From assembly GCA_038223055.1 (NCBI GenBank), contig JBBRHF010000038.1:1-25976 (forward strand): a DNA stretch of 25,976 nucleotides, in the 5' to 3' direction. This document shows, piece by piece, positions 14,760 to 20,592 of this stretch. How positions within the stretch are numbered: the stretch's first letter is position 1; the number at the start of each line of letters is the position of its first letter. Position numbers and translations under genes: made by a program. The notes below the pieces were generated by a model, which was not told the origin of the DNA, searched no databases, and saw nothing but the letters and a program-made list of their open reading frames with translations. The stretch is from JBBRHF01 sp038223055. Its GTDB lineage: Bacteria > Actinomycetota > Actinomycetes > JACCUZ01.

Positions 14760-15206
14760 TCAGACCGCCACGACCTCGAGGGACACCTTCGCGCTGACCT
14801 CGGGGTGCAGCCGGACACCGACCTGGTGGGATCCCACCGTCTTGATCGGTGAGGACACCTCGACGCGGCGCTTGTCGACCTGCGGGCCGCCGGCCTTGGC
14901 GACCGCCGCGACGATGTCCGCCACAGTGACCGAGCCGAACAGCCGGCCGCTCTCGCCGGCCTTGACCGGCAGGGTGACCTTGAGCGCTTCGAGCTCGCCC
15001 TTGAGCTGCTTCGCGTGACTGAGGTCGCGCACCTCGCGCACCTCGCGGCCACGCTTGATGGACACGATCTGCTTCTCGCCGCCACGGGTCCAACGCATCG
15101 CGACGCCCTGCGGGACGAGGAAGTTGCGCCCGTAGCCGTCCTTGACCTCGACGATGTCACCGGGGTCGCCGAGACCGGTGACCTCCTGGGTGAGGATGAG
15201 CTTCAT
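14760..15206 (-). CDS. rplI: 50S ribosomal protein L9
   Basis: 148 residues, normal length. MKLILTQEVTGLGDPGDIVEVKDGYGRNFLVPQGVA is the conserved N-terminal rRNA-binding domain, followed by the charged connecting helix (about 45-80) and the C-terminal domain with GRLFGSVTVADI. A strong ribosome site GGGGAGG precedes the ATG by 5 nt. Last gene of the rpsF-ssb-rpsR-rplI operon, 15 nt after rpsR. Confidence 0.98.
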   Translation of the reverse strand: MKLILTQEVTGLGDPGDIVEVKDGYGRNFLVPQGVAMRWTRGGEKQIVSIKRGREVREVRDLSHAKQLKGELEALKVTLPVKAGESGRLFGSVTVADIVAAVAKAGGPQVDKRRVEVSSPIKTVGSHQVGVRLHPEVSAKVSLEVVAV

Positions 15207-15221
15207 AGGGTCCTCCCCTTC

Positions 15222-15458
15222 TCAGCGGGCGGTGCTGGTGTAGGGCAGCAGCGCCATCTCGCGGCTGTTCTTCACGGCCATCGCGACGTCGCGCTGGTGC
15301 TGGGTGCAGTTGCCGCTCACCCGGCGGGCGCGGATCTTGCCGCGGTCGGAGATGAACTTGCGTAGCAGGCCGGTGTCCTTGTAGTCGACGTAGGTGATCT
15401 TCTCCTTGCAGAACACGCAGACCTTCTTCTTCGGTTTGCGGGGAGGAGGCTTGGCCAT
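15222..15458 (-). CDS. rpsR: 30S ribosomal protein S18, Cys-containing type
   Basis: 78 residues: MAKPPPRKPKKKVCVFCKEKITYVDYKDTGLLRKF followed by ISDRGKIRARRVSGNCTQHQRD. It binds 16S rRNA as a pair with S6 on the platform of the small subunit. Cys14 and Cys17 (CVFC) and Cys51, with His54 nearby, are the zinc-site residues of the C+ form. Actinobacteria often carry a second, Cys-free S18 induced under zinc starvation; this chromosomal-cluster copy is the zinc-replete type. The start at 15456-15458 has GGAG 7 nt upstream. The ssb-rpsR gap is 86 bp and contains a hairpin. Confidence 0.97.
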   Translation of the reverse strand: MAKPPPRKPKKKVCVFCKEKITYVDYKDTGLLRKFISDRGKIRARRVSGNCTQHQRDVAMAVKNSREMALLPYTSTAR

Positions 15459-15483
15459 CGTGGTGCTCCAGTTTCGGTGGATG

Positions 15484-15500
15484 CCCGGCACGCGGCCGGG
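15484..15500 (-). other. Hairpin in the ssb-rpsR gap
   Basis: CCCGGC (15484-15489) and GCCGGG (15495-15500) form a 6-bp stem with a 5-nt loop, 26 nt upstream of the rpsR start. It could adjust expression of rpsR-rplI relative to ssb by attenuation or mRNA processing. Moderate evidence only. Confidence 0.4.
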
Positions 15501-15544
15501 ATGGTCAGACGGGTGGCTCCGACGAGGCTCGCCGGAGAAGTGAT

Positions 15545-16141
15545 CTAGAAGGGCGGCTCGTCGTTGGTGCCGACGCCGGGCGCGCCCCAGCCGCCGCCGG
15601 TGTTGCCGCTCGGGTTGCTGCCGCCGGAGTTGCCGCCGCCGGAGTTGCCAACGGACTGGCCGCCACCGGACGGTGCCGGTGCCGCCGACGCCCAGGGGTC
15701 GGCGGGCTCGGCCTGCTGCCCGCCGCCGGTGTTGCCGCCGTAGCCGCCGCCTCCGCCGTAGCCGCCGCCACCACGCTGGGTCTTGATGACCTTGGCAGTG
15801 GCGCTCTTGAGGCTCGGGCCGACGTCGTCGGCCTCGATCTCGTAGACGGTGCGCTTCTCGCCCTCCTTGGTCTCGTAGGACCGCTGCTTGAGCCGGCCGG
15901 AAACGATGACGCGCATGCCGCGCTGGAGGGACTCGGCGACGTTCTCCGCCGCCTGGCGCCAGACGTTGACGGTGAGGAACAGGCTCTCGCCGTCCTTCCA
16001 CTCGTTGGACCCCTTGTCCAGGAACCTCGGGGTGGACGCGATGCGGAAGTTGGCAACCGCCGCGCCGCTCGGAGTGAAGCGCAGCTGGGGGTCGTCGACG
16101 AGGTTGCCGACGATGGTGATGCTGGTGTCGCCTGCGGCCAT
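15545..16141 (-). CDS. ssb: Single-stranded DNA-binding protein
   Basis: 198 residues. An N-terminal OB fold (MAAGDTSITIVGNLVDDPQLRFTPSGAAVANFRIASTPRF to about 110, with VWRQAAENVAESLQRGMRVIVSGRL) precedes a Gly/Asn/Ser-rich disordered linker with GGGGYGG repeats and the acidic tip DEPPF, which recruits replication and repair proteins. Between rpsF and rpsR, as is usual for SsbA of actinobacteria. The start lies 13 nt after the rpsF stop; an AAGGA ribosome site overlaps the rpsF stop codon, so translation is probably coupled. Confidence 0.98.
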   Translation of the reverse strand: MAAGDTSITIVGNLVDDPQLRFTPSGAAVANFRIASTPRFLDKGSNEWKDGESLFLTVNVWRQAAENVAESLQRGMRVIVSGRLKQRSYETKEGEKRTVYEIEADDVGPSLKSATAKVIKTQRGGGGYGGGGGYGGNTGGGQQAEPADPWASAAPAPSGGGQSVGNSGGGNSGGSNPSGNTGGGWGAPGVGTNDEPPF

Positions 16142-16154
16142 GAAGCAAAGATCC

Positions 16155-16445
16155 TTAGCGCTGGTCGGGACGGATGACCTTGGTGCGCAGCACAGCCTCG
16201 TTGAGGTTGAGCTGGCGGTCGAGCTCCTTGACGGTCTTGGGCTCGGCCTGCAGGTCGACGACGGCGTAGATGCCTTCGGTCTTCTTCGCGATCTCGAACG
16301 AGAGGCGCCGGCGGCCCCAGATGTCGACCTTCTCCACGCTGCCGCCGTCGGTCTTGACGACGGTGAGGAACTGGTCGAGCGCGGGGGCGACGGTGCGCTC
16401 CTCGATATCGGGGTCGAGGATGAGCATCAATTCGTAATGACGCAT
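16155..16445 (-). CDS. rpsF: 30S ribosomal protein S6
   Basis: 96 residues starting MRHYELMLILDPDIEE, with the S6 ferredoxin-like fold motifs DIWGRRRLSFEIAKKTEGIYAVVDL. It pairs with S18 in the 30S platform. First gene of the rpsF-ssb-rpsR-rplI operon. A near-perfect Shine-Dalgarno AAAGGAGGT lies 11 nt before the ATG. The transcript leader is long and structured, which suits autoregulation by the S6:S18 complex known from other bacteria. Confidence 0.98.
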   Translation of the reverse strand: MRHYELMLILDPDIEERTVAPALDQFLTVVKTDGGSVEKVDIWGRRRLSFEIAKKTEGIYAVVDLQAEPKTVKELDRQLNLNEAVLRTKVIRPDQR

Positions 16446-16570
16446 GCGGGCAACCCACCTCCTTTGGGCTCAGCGGCCACGGTCGCTCCGTGGCAGGAGG
16501 GTTACAGCGTCGGTGCCCGGGATCTGCCCGCCGAAGGATCGGCGAGGGCCGGGCACCGCGGGCCAGCCTA
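16446..16570 (-). promoter_or_regulatory. rpsF promoter and structured leader, candidate S6:S18 autoregulatory element
   Basis: On the minus strand a TAGGCT -10 box (16565-16570) predicts transcription starting near 16558. The leader would begin directly with a long hairpin: outer 10-bp stem CGGTGCCCGG (16511-16520) with CCGGGCACCG (16549-16558), inner 6-bp stem 16529-16534 with 16539-16544. A second hairpin, GCCACGG (16476-16482) with CCGTGGC (16488-16494), follows, then AAAGGAGGT. S6:S18-binding rpsF leaders are known in many bacteria; assignment here is by position and structure. Confidence 0.55.
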
Positions 16571-16623
16571 TCGTCCCCGGACGGCTGCCCGCGCACCGGC
16601 GCGCCATGGTGGGACGGCCCGGC

Positions 16624-16638
16624 TAGGGTCGAGCCGTG
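16624..16638 (+). promoter_or_regulatory. Leaderless-type -10 box of nfo
   Basis: TAGGGT at 16624-16629, 6 nt, then GTG at 16636. No ribosome site is present. Same hexamer and spacing as for the EamA exporter at 8663. Confidence 0.5.
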
Positions 16639-17583
16639 ACCAGCACCGCCGCCCGCACCGGCGACCGCATCGCCGCCCGCACCGGCGCGCGCATCGGCGC
16701 CCACGTCGGCGCCCACGTCGGCCAGGACGACCCGATCACCGAGGCGCTGGCTCGCGGCGGGGACGTCGCGCAGTTCTTCCTGGGCGACCCCCAGGGCTGG
16801 AAGGCGCCGAAGGTTTCCTACGCCGGGGGCGCCCCCGCCCTGCGAGCAGCCGCCGCCACGGCCGGGATCGACCTCTACGTCCACGCGCCGTACGTGCTCA
16901 ATGTCGCCACGACCAACAACCGGATCCGCATCCCCAGTCGCAAGCTGCTGTCCCAGCATGCCGAGCTCGCCGCATCCGTCGGGGCGAAGGGGCTGATCGT
17001 GCACGGCGGTCACCTGGGCAAGGACGACGACCCGCAGATCGGCCTGGACAACTGGTGCAAGACGTTCGAACGGATGGAGCCGCCGCTGCCCATCCTGATC
17101 GAGAACACGGCCGGCGGCGGCAATGCGATGGCCCGCAGTCTCGAGCGCATCGGGCGGCTGTGGGAGGCCCTGTCCGACCGGGTGCCGATGGACCGCGTCG
17201 GTCTGTGCCTGGACACCTGCCATGCCCACGCCGGCGGCGAGGAGTTGCTCGGGCTGGTCGATCGGGTCACCTCGATCACCGGTCGGATCGACCTGGTGCA
17301 CGCCAACGGGTCCCGTGACGCGTTCGGCTCCGGCGCCGACCGGCACGCCAACCTGGATCCGAGCCATGCCGACCCGGGCATGATCAACCCAGGCATGACC
17401 GACCAGGGCATGATCGACTTCGGGCCGCTCGACGCCGGTTCGGCGGACCCGACCAGGCTCGACCCGCAGGCCGTCGTCGCGGTGTGCGCGGCGGCCGGGG
17501 CACCAGTGGTGTGCGAGACACCGGGTGGGCAGGCGGGTCAGGCTGCAGACATCGCCTACCTGCGCGCGCACCTGGCGGGCTGA
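16636..17583 (+). CDS. nfo: Endonuclease IV (class II AP endonuclease)
   Basis: 315 residues, longer than the usual 250-285. TIM-barrel zinc-site motifs are all present: YVHAPYVLN, IVHGGHLG, ILIENTAGGG, LCLDTCHAHAGG, LVHANGSRDAFGSGADRHAN and VVCETPGG. It cleaves DNA 5' of abasic sites in base-excision repair. Two oddities: the N-terminus repeats RTGDRIAARTGARIGAHVGAHVG, where the family normally starts near IGSHV; and an insertion right after the metal-binding DRHAN contains three 5-residue repeats (DPGMI, NPGMT, DQGMI). The core looks intact, so activity is likely. The GTG start is placed by the TAGGGT-N6-GTG arrangement and could be later. Confidence 0.93.
   Translation: MTSTAARTGDRIAARTGARIGAHVGAHVGQDDPITEALARGGDVAQFFLGDPQGWKAPKVSYAGGAPALRAAAATAGIDLYVHAPYVLNVATTNNRIRIPSRKLLSQHAELAASVGAKGLIVHGGHLGKDDDPQIGLDNWCKTFERMEPPLPILIENTAGGGNAMARSLERIGRLWEALSDRVPMDRVGLCLDTCHAHAGGEELLGLVDRVTSITGRIDLVHANGSRDAFGSGADRHANLDPSHADPGMINPGMTDQGMIDFGPLDAGSADPTRLDPQAVVAVCAAAGAPVVCETPGGQAGQAADIAYLRAHLAG
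17371..17415 (+). repeat. 15-bp tandem repeat inside nfo, 3 copies
   Basis: Three 15-bp units at 17371-17385, 17386-17400 and 17401-17415 (GACCCGGGCATGATC and variants), with a degenerate partial unit after. They encode the DPGMI/NPGMT/DQGMI insertion in endonuclease IV. Confidence 0.88.
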
Positions 17584-17610
17584 ACGACGCGGGCTGAACG
17601 ACGCGGGCTG
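17577..17610. repeat. 14-bp tandem repeat at the end of nfo
   Basis: GGGCTGAACGACGC at 17577-17590 and 17591-17604, plus a 5-bp partial third copy. The first copy contains the nfo stop codon TGA, so the duplication lies at the gene end and in the short gap before the convergent marR gene. Confidence 0.9.
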
Positions 17611-17616
17611 GACTCC

Positions 17617-18165
17617 CTACGCCGGGCTGGGGACAGCGGCCACGCCGTGGACCGGGCGCAGCGCGAGGTCCGGGTCGATCTCGTCGCCCGACTCGTCGGC
17701 CCCCGCGAGCGCATCGGGTCGCAGCTCGTCGCGCACCGTGCGCAGACTGTCCACGAAGCCGTCCAGCTGGCTCGGCGTCAGCGGGCTGACCAGCCAGCGG
17801 CGGACCACCTCGAGATGGCCGGGCAGCGCCGCCTCGACCCGCTCCAGGCCGACCGGGGTGAGCACGGCATAGGTGCAGCGTCGATCCGACGGACTCGCTT
17901 CGCGGCGGGCCAGCCCGGCGGTGGACAGCCGGTCCACGACCCGGGTGATGCCGCTGTTGGTCAACGATGTCTGGGCGGTGAGATCGCTCATCCGTAGCCG
18001 CTGCCGAGGCGAGCGGGACAGCCGCACCAGCACCCCGAACTCCACCCAGGTGAGCCCGTGCTCCGCCAGCTGTGCCCCCGTCGCACCCTCGACGCCGGCC
18101 ATCACTTCCACCAGCAGCCCCATGAGCGTCAGCCGCTCGTCGTCTACTTCCACCCGTTGCGTCAT
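17617..18165 (-). CDS. MarR-family transcriptional regulator
   Basis: 182 residues starting MTQRVEVDDERLTLMGLL. The winged helix is clear: GLTWVEFGVLVRLSRSPRQRLRMSDLTAQTSLTNSGITRVVDRLSTAGLARREASPSDRRCTYAVLTPVGLERV, with the Asp-Arg of the wing (SPSDRR). MarR proteins bind palindromes as dimers and usually respond to small phenolic or oxidative ligands. It is divergent from the FemX-like gene with a 137-bp shared region, so it may control itself and femX. The longer frame to 18312 is rejected because the ATG at 18165 lies 7 nt from TATCCT and gives the family N-terminus. Confidence 0.9.
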   Translation of the reverse strand: MTQRVEVDDERLTLMGLLVEVMAGVEGATGAQLAEHGLTWVEFGVLVRLSRSPRQRLRMSDLTAQTSLTNSGITRVVDRLSTAGLARREASPSDRRCTYAVLTPVGLERVEAALPGHLEVVRRWLVSPLTPSQLDGFVDSLRTVRDELRPDALAGADESGDEIDPDLALRPVHGVAAVPSPA

Positions 18166-18302
18166 GTGTCTCAGGATACAACCCATTGACACGGCAAAAG
18201 TTGGCAATAGCACATATCGCGGCCACATTTTTGATCTGGCTGCCGCCTCATGGCCCGCCACTCGGGCTCGGTAGCCTCGACCGTCGTCACCCGAGGAGTC
18301 CG
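18166..18302. promoter_or_regulatory. marR / femX divergent promoter region
   Basis: Locally AT-richer. Minus strand: TATCCT (18173-18178), 7 nt before the marR ATG, a leaderless layout. An imperfect inverted repeat ATTGACA (18185-18191) / TGGCAAT (18202-18208) is a candidate MarR operator. Plus strand: TTGACA at 18186-18191 matches a -35 with TAGCAC 16 nt on; a second TAGCCT lies at 18272-18277, and GAGGAG precedes the femX ATG. Confidence 0.45.
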
Positions 18303-19436
18303 ATGCCGCCACCCACGCTGTCCGTGCGAGCCATCAGCCCTGCCGACCACCTGGCGCTGATCGCCTCCCGCCCGGCAGCGAGCTTTCTGCAATGCCCGTC
18401 CTGGGGGAAGGTCAAGCGCGAGTGGCGCAGCGAGAGCCTGGGCTGGTACGACGCGGGCGGCGCCCTCGTCGGAGCCGGGCTGGTGCTCTACCGGCAGGTC
18501 CCGAAGGTCAACAAGTTCCTGGCCTACCTGCCCGAGGGCCCGGTCATCGACTGGGCCGCCGAGGACCTGGCCGGCTGGCTGACGCCGATGGTCGCGCACC
18601 TCAAGTCCCAGGGCGCCTTCGGGGTGAAGATGGGTCCTCCGGTCGCGGTGCGGCGCTGGTCGGCCGGCACGCTCAAGGCCGCCATCGCGGCGGGGACGTC
18701 GACCCGGCTGCTCGACGTACCGCCTGATGCCGTCGACCGGGTCGGCGAGCGGGTCGAGGGAACATTGACCAGGCTCGGCTGGACCCCGCCCGCGACGCCT
18801 CGTGGCGATGGCGGCTTCGCGGCCGGCCAGCCACGCTACGTCTTCCAGGTGCCCCTGGCCGGCCGAGACGAGGGCGACCTGCGGAGCGGGTTCAACCAGT
18901 TGTGGCGGCGCAACGTGAAGAAGGCCGACAAGGCCGGTGTCGTCGTCCGCCCCGGTGACGCGGCCGATCTGAGCGCCTTCCACGCGCTCTACCTCGAGAC
19001 CGCGGCGCGGGACCATTTCACCGGTCGGCCGCTGGCCTACTTCCAGCAGATGTGGGCCGCCATGACGGCTGAGGCGCCGGACCGCATCCGGCTCTATCTC
19101 GCCGAGCACGAGGGCGACCTGGTGGCCGCGACGACGATGGTGACCGTGGGTGCGCACGCCTGGTACTCCTACGGCGCCTCCTCCAGCGCCAAGCGCGACG
19201 TCCGCGGCTCCAACGCGATCCAGTGGCGGATGATGCGCGACGCGGCGCAACTCGGTGCCGCGGTCTATGACCTGCGCGGCATCACCGACACGCTGGACGA
19301 GTCCGACCCGCACTTCGGGTTGATCCAGTTCAAGCTCGGCACCGGCGGTGAGGCGGTGGAGTACGTCGGCGAGTGGGACCTGCCGCTGAACCGCTTGCTG
19401 TTCAAGGCCTTTCAGCTCTATCTGAGCCGTCGATGA
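18303..19436 (+). CDS. femX: FemX-like peptidoglycan bridge aminoacyltransferase
   Basis: 377 residues, FemAB family (two GNAT-like domains). Markers include ASFLQCPSWGKVK near the N-terminus, LYRQVPKVNKFLAYLPEGPV, WRRNVKKADKAGV before the middle, YSYGASSSAKRDVRGSNAIQWRMM and YDLRGITDTLDESDPHFGLIQFKLGTGGE near the end. FemX enzymes transfer an amino acid from aminoacyl-tRNA to the stem peptide of lipid II; in Streptomyces the homologue in this neighbourhood adds the first interpeptide residue. Start ATG at 18303 has GAGGAG upstream; the open frame to 18186 has no support. The racemase-like gene follows after 22 nt, indicating an operon. Confidence 0.88.
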   Translation: MPPPTLSVRAISPADHLALIASRPAASFLQCPSWGKVKREWRSESLGWYDAGGALVGAGLVLYRQVPKVNKFLAYLPEGPVIDWAAEDLAGWLTPMVAHLKSQGAFGVKMGPPVAVRRWSAGTLKAAIAAGTSTRLLDVPPDAVDRVGERVEGTLTRLGWTPPATPRGDGGFAAGQPRYVFQVPLAGRDEGDLRSGFNQLWRRNVKKADKAGVVVRPGDAADLSAFHALYLETAARDHFTGRPLAYFQQMWAAMTAEAPDRIRLYLAEHEGDLVAATTMVTVGAHAWYSYGASSSAKRDVRGSNAIQWRMMRDAAQLGAAVYDLRGITDTLDESDPHFGLIQFKLGTGGEAVEYVGEWDLPLNRLLFKAFQLYLSRR

Positions 19437-19458
19437 GCCTGTCGGCAGGGAGGCGGGG

Positions 19459-20592
19459 GTGACCTTCACCGTCTACGTCGACGAGGTCCGCTGGCGGGCG
19501 CACCAGCGCCGCGTGCTCGGCGAGTTCCCCGGTCTGGTGCCGGTCGCCAAGGGCAACGGCTACGGCGTCGGCAACGCCCGGCTCGCCGAGGAGGCGGCGC
19601 GCTTGCGAGCCGGCGACGGCGTGGATGTGGTGGATGTGGTGGCCGGCGATGGCAAGTATGTCGGCGTGGATGTGGTGGCCGTCGGCATCGACCAGGAGGT
19701 CGACGAGGTTCTGGATCGGTTCCCCGGCGACGTACTCGTCCTCACCCCGGTCCTGCCGTCCTCACCCGCCGGGCAGCTGGGGGACCATGCGCTGACCGGG
19801 GGCGCCGACCGTGCCGCGCGCGTCCTGCGCACCGTCTCCCACCGCGCCGCCCTGCCCTCGCTGCCCGCAGGCACCCGGGTGGTCGTCGAGTGCCGTACGT
19901 CGATGAACCGCCACGGCCTGCGCCCTGCGGAGCTCGCGTCGGTCCCGGCCGCGCTGGACCACGTGACCCTGGAGGGTTTCGCGCTGCACCTGCCGCTGGA
20001 GCGCGCTGGCGGCAACGACCCGGTGCGCGAGACCTCGGCTTGGATCGGTCACCTGGCCGCAGCCGGGTTGCCCACGTCGACCATGTGGGTCAGCCACATC
20101 GACGCGAGAGAGCTCGCCGAGCTCGCCGCCCGCCATCCATCGACGATCTTCCGGCCCCGCATCGGCACCCGCCTGTGGCTCGGTGACCGCAGCGCGCTGA
20201 CCGCCCGCGGGACGGTCCTGGACGTCGAGCCCTTGCGCCGCGGCGAGCGCAGCGGCTACCGCCAGCACCGGGCCGCGGGCCGTGGCCACCTGCTCGTGGT
20301 CAGCGGCGGCACGGCTCACGGTGTCGCGCTCGAGGCGCCCAAGGCCGTCCGCGGGGCGCTGTCGCGCACGAAGGTCGTGGCGCTGGGCGCGCTGGAGGCG
20401 GCGGGGCGCAACCTGTCGCCGTTCACCTGGGCCGGGAAGCAGCGCTGGTTCGTCGAGCCGCCGCACATGCAGGTGTCGCTGATCTTCCTGCCCTACGATG
20501 TGAGCCCGCCGCCGATCGGTGCCGAGCTCGACTGTGCCGTGCGGCTCACCACCACTCACCCCGACCAGGTGCAGGCCCTACCGCCACCGTGA
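19459..20592 (+). CDS. Alanine racemase-like PLP protein
   Basis: 377 residues. The fold-type III PLP barrel is shown by VPVAKGNGYGVG (Lys31 as Schiff-base lysine), VVVECRTSMNRHGLRP and WVSHIDARELAEL, with RPRIGTRLWLGD at the barrel end. The C-terminal domain is short and divergent; I do not see the usual racemase catalytic-tyrosine context, so genuine alanine racemase activity is uncertain. Pairing with FemX (22-nt gap) points to a cell-wall role, such as processing an amino acid for the bridge. An insertion after residue 50 carries VDV repeats. GTG start with GGGAGG 5 nt upstream. The 3' end overlaps the convergent glycosyltransferase gene by 15 bp. Confidence 0.82.
   Translation: MTFTVYVDEVRWRAHQRRVLGEFPGLVPVAKGNGYGVGNARLAEEAARLRAGDGVDVVDVVAGDGKYVGVDVVAVGIDQEVDEVLDRFPGDVLVLTPVLPSSPAGQLGDHALTGGADRAARVLRTVSHRAALPSLPAGTRVVVECRTSMNRHGLRPAELASVPAALDHVTLEGFALHLPLERAGGNDPVRETSAWIGHLAAAGLPTSTMWVSHIDARELAELAARHPSTIFRPRIGTRLWLGDRSALTARGTVLDVEPLRRGERSGYRQHRAAGRGHLLVVSGGTAHGVALEAPKAVRGALSRTKVVALGALEAAGRNLSPFTWAGKQRWFVEPPHMQVSLIFLPYDVSPPPIGAELDCAVRLTTTHPDQVQALPPP
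19621..19680 (+). repeat. Short repeats inside the racemase-like gene
   Basis: GTGGATGTG occurs twice in tandem (19621-19638) and a 15-bp segment (19630-19644) recurs exactly at 19666-19680. They encode VDVVDVVA and VDVVA in a segment that looks inserted relative to standard alanine racemases. Confidence 0.85.

Noticed and set aside
13151..15160. 669-codon minus-strand open frame under the MATE gene
   Set aside because: Shadow of the MATE and rplI genes, with Arg/Gly/Gln-rich nonsense composition.
15545..15830. Gly-rich repeats in ssb as an unusual feature
   Set aside because: Gly/Asn/Ser-rich linkers before the DEPPF tip are normal for actinobacterial SSB.
15505..17571. 688-codon minus-strand open frame across nfo, rpsF and ssb
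   Set aside because: Overlaps four well-supported genes in wrong frames; no domain.
20578..20592. 15-bp convergent overlap of the racemase-like and GT87 genes as an antisense device
   Set aside because: Short tail-to-tail overlaps are common in dense genomes and nothing else supports regulation.
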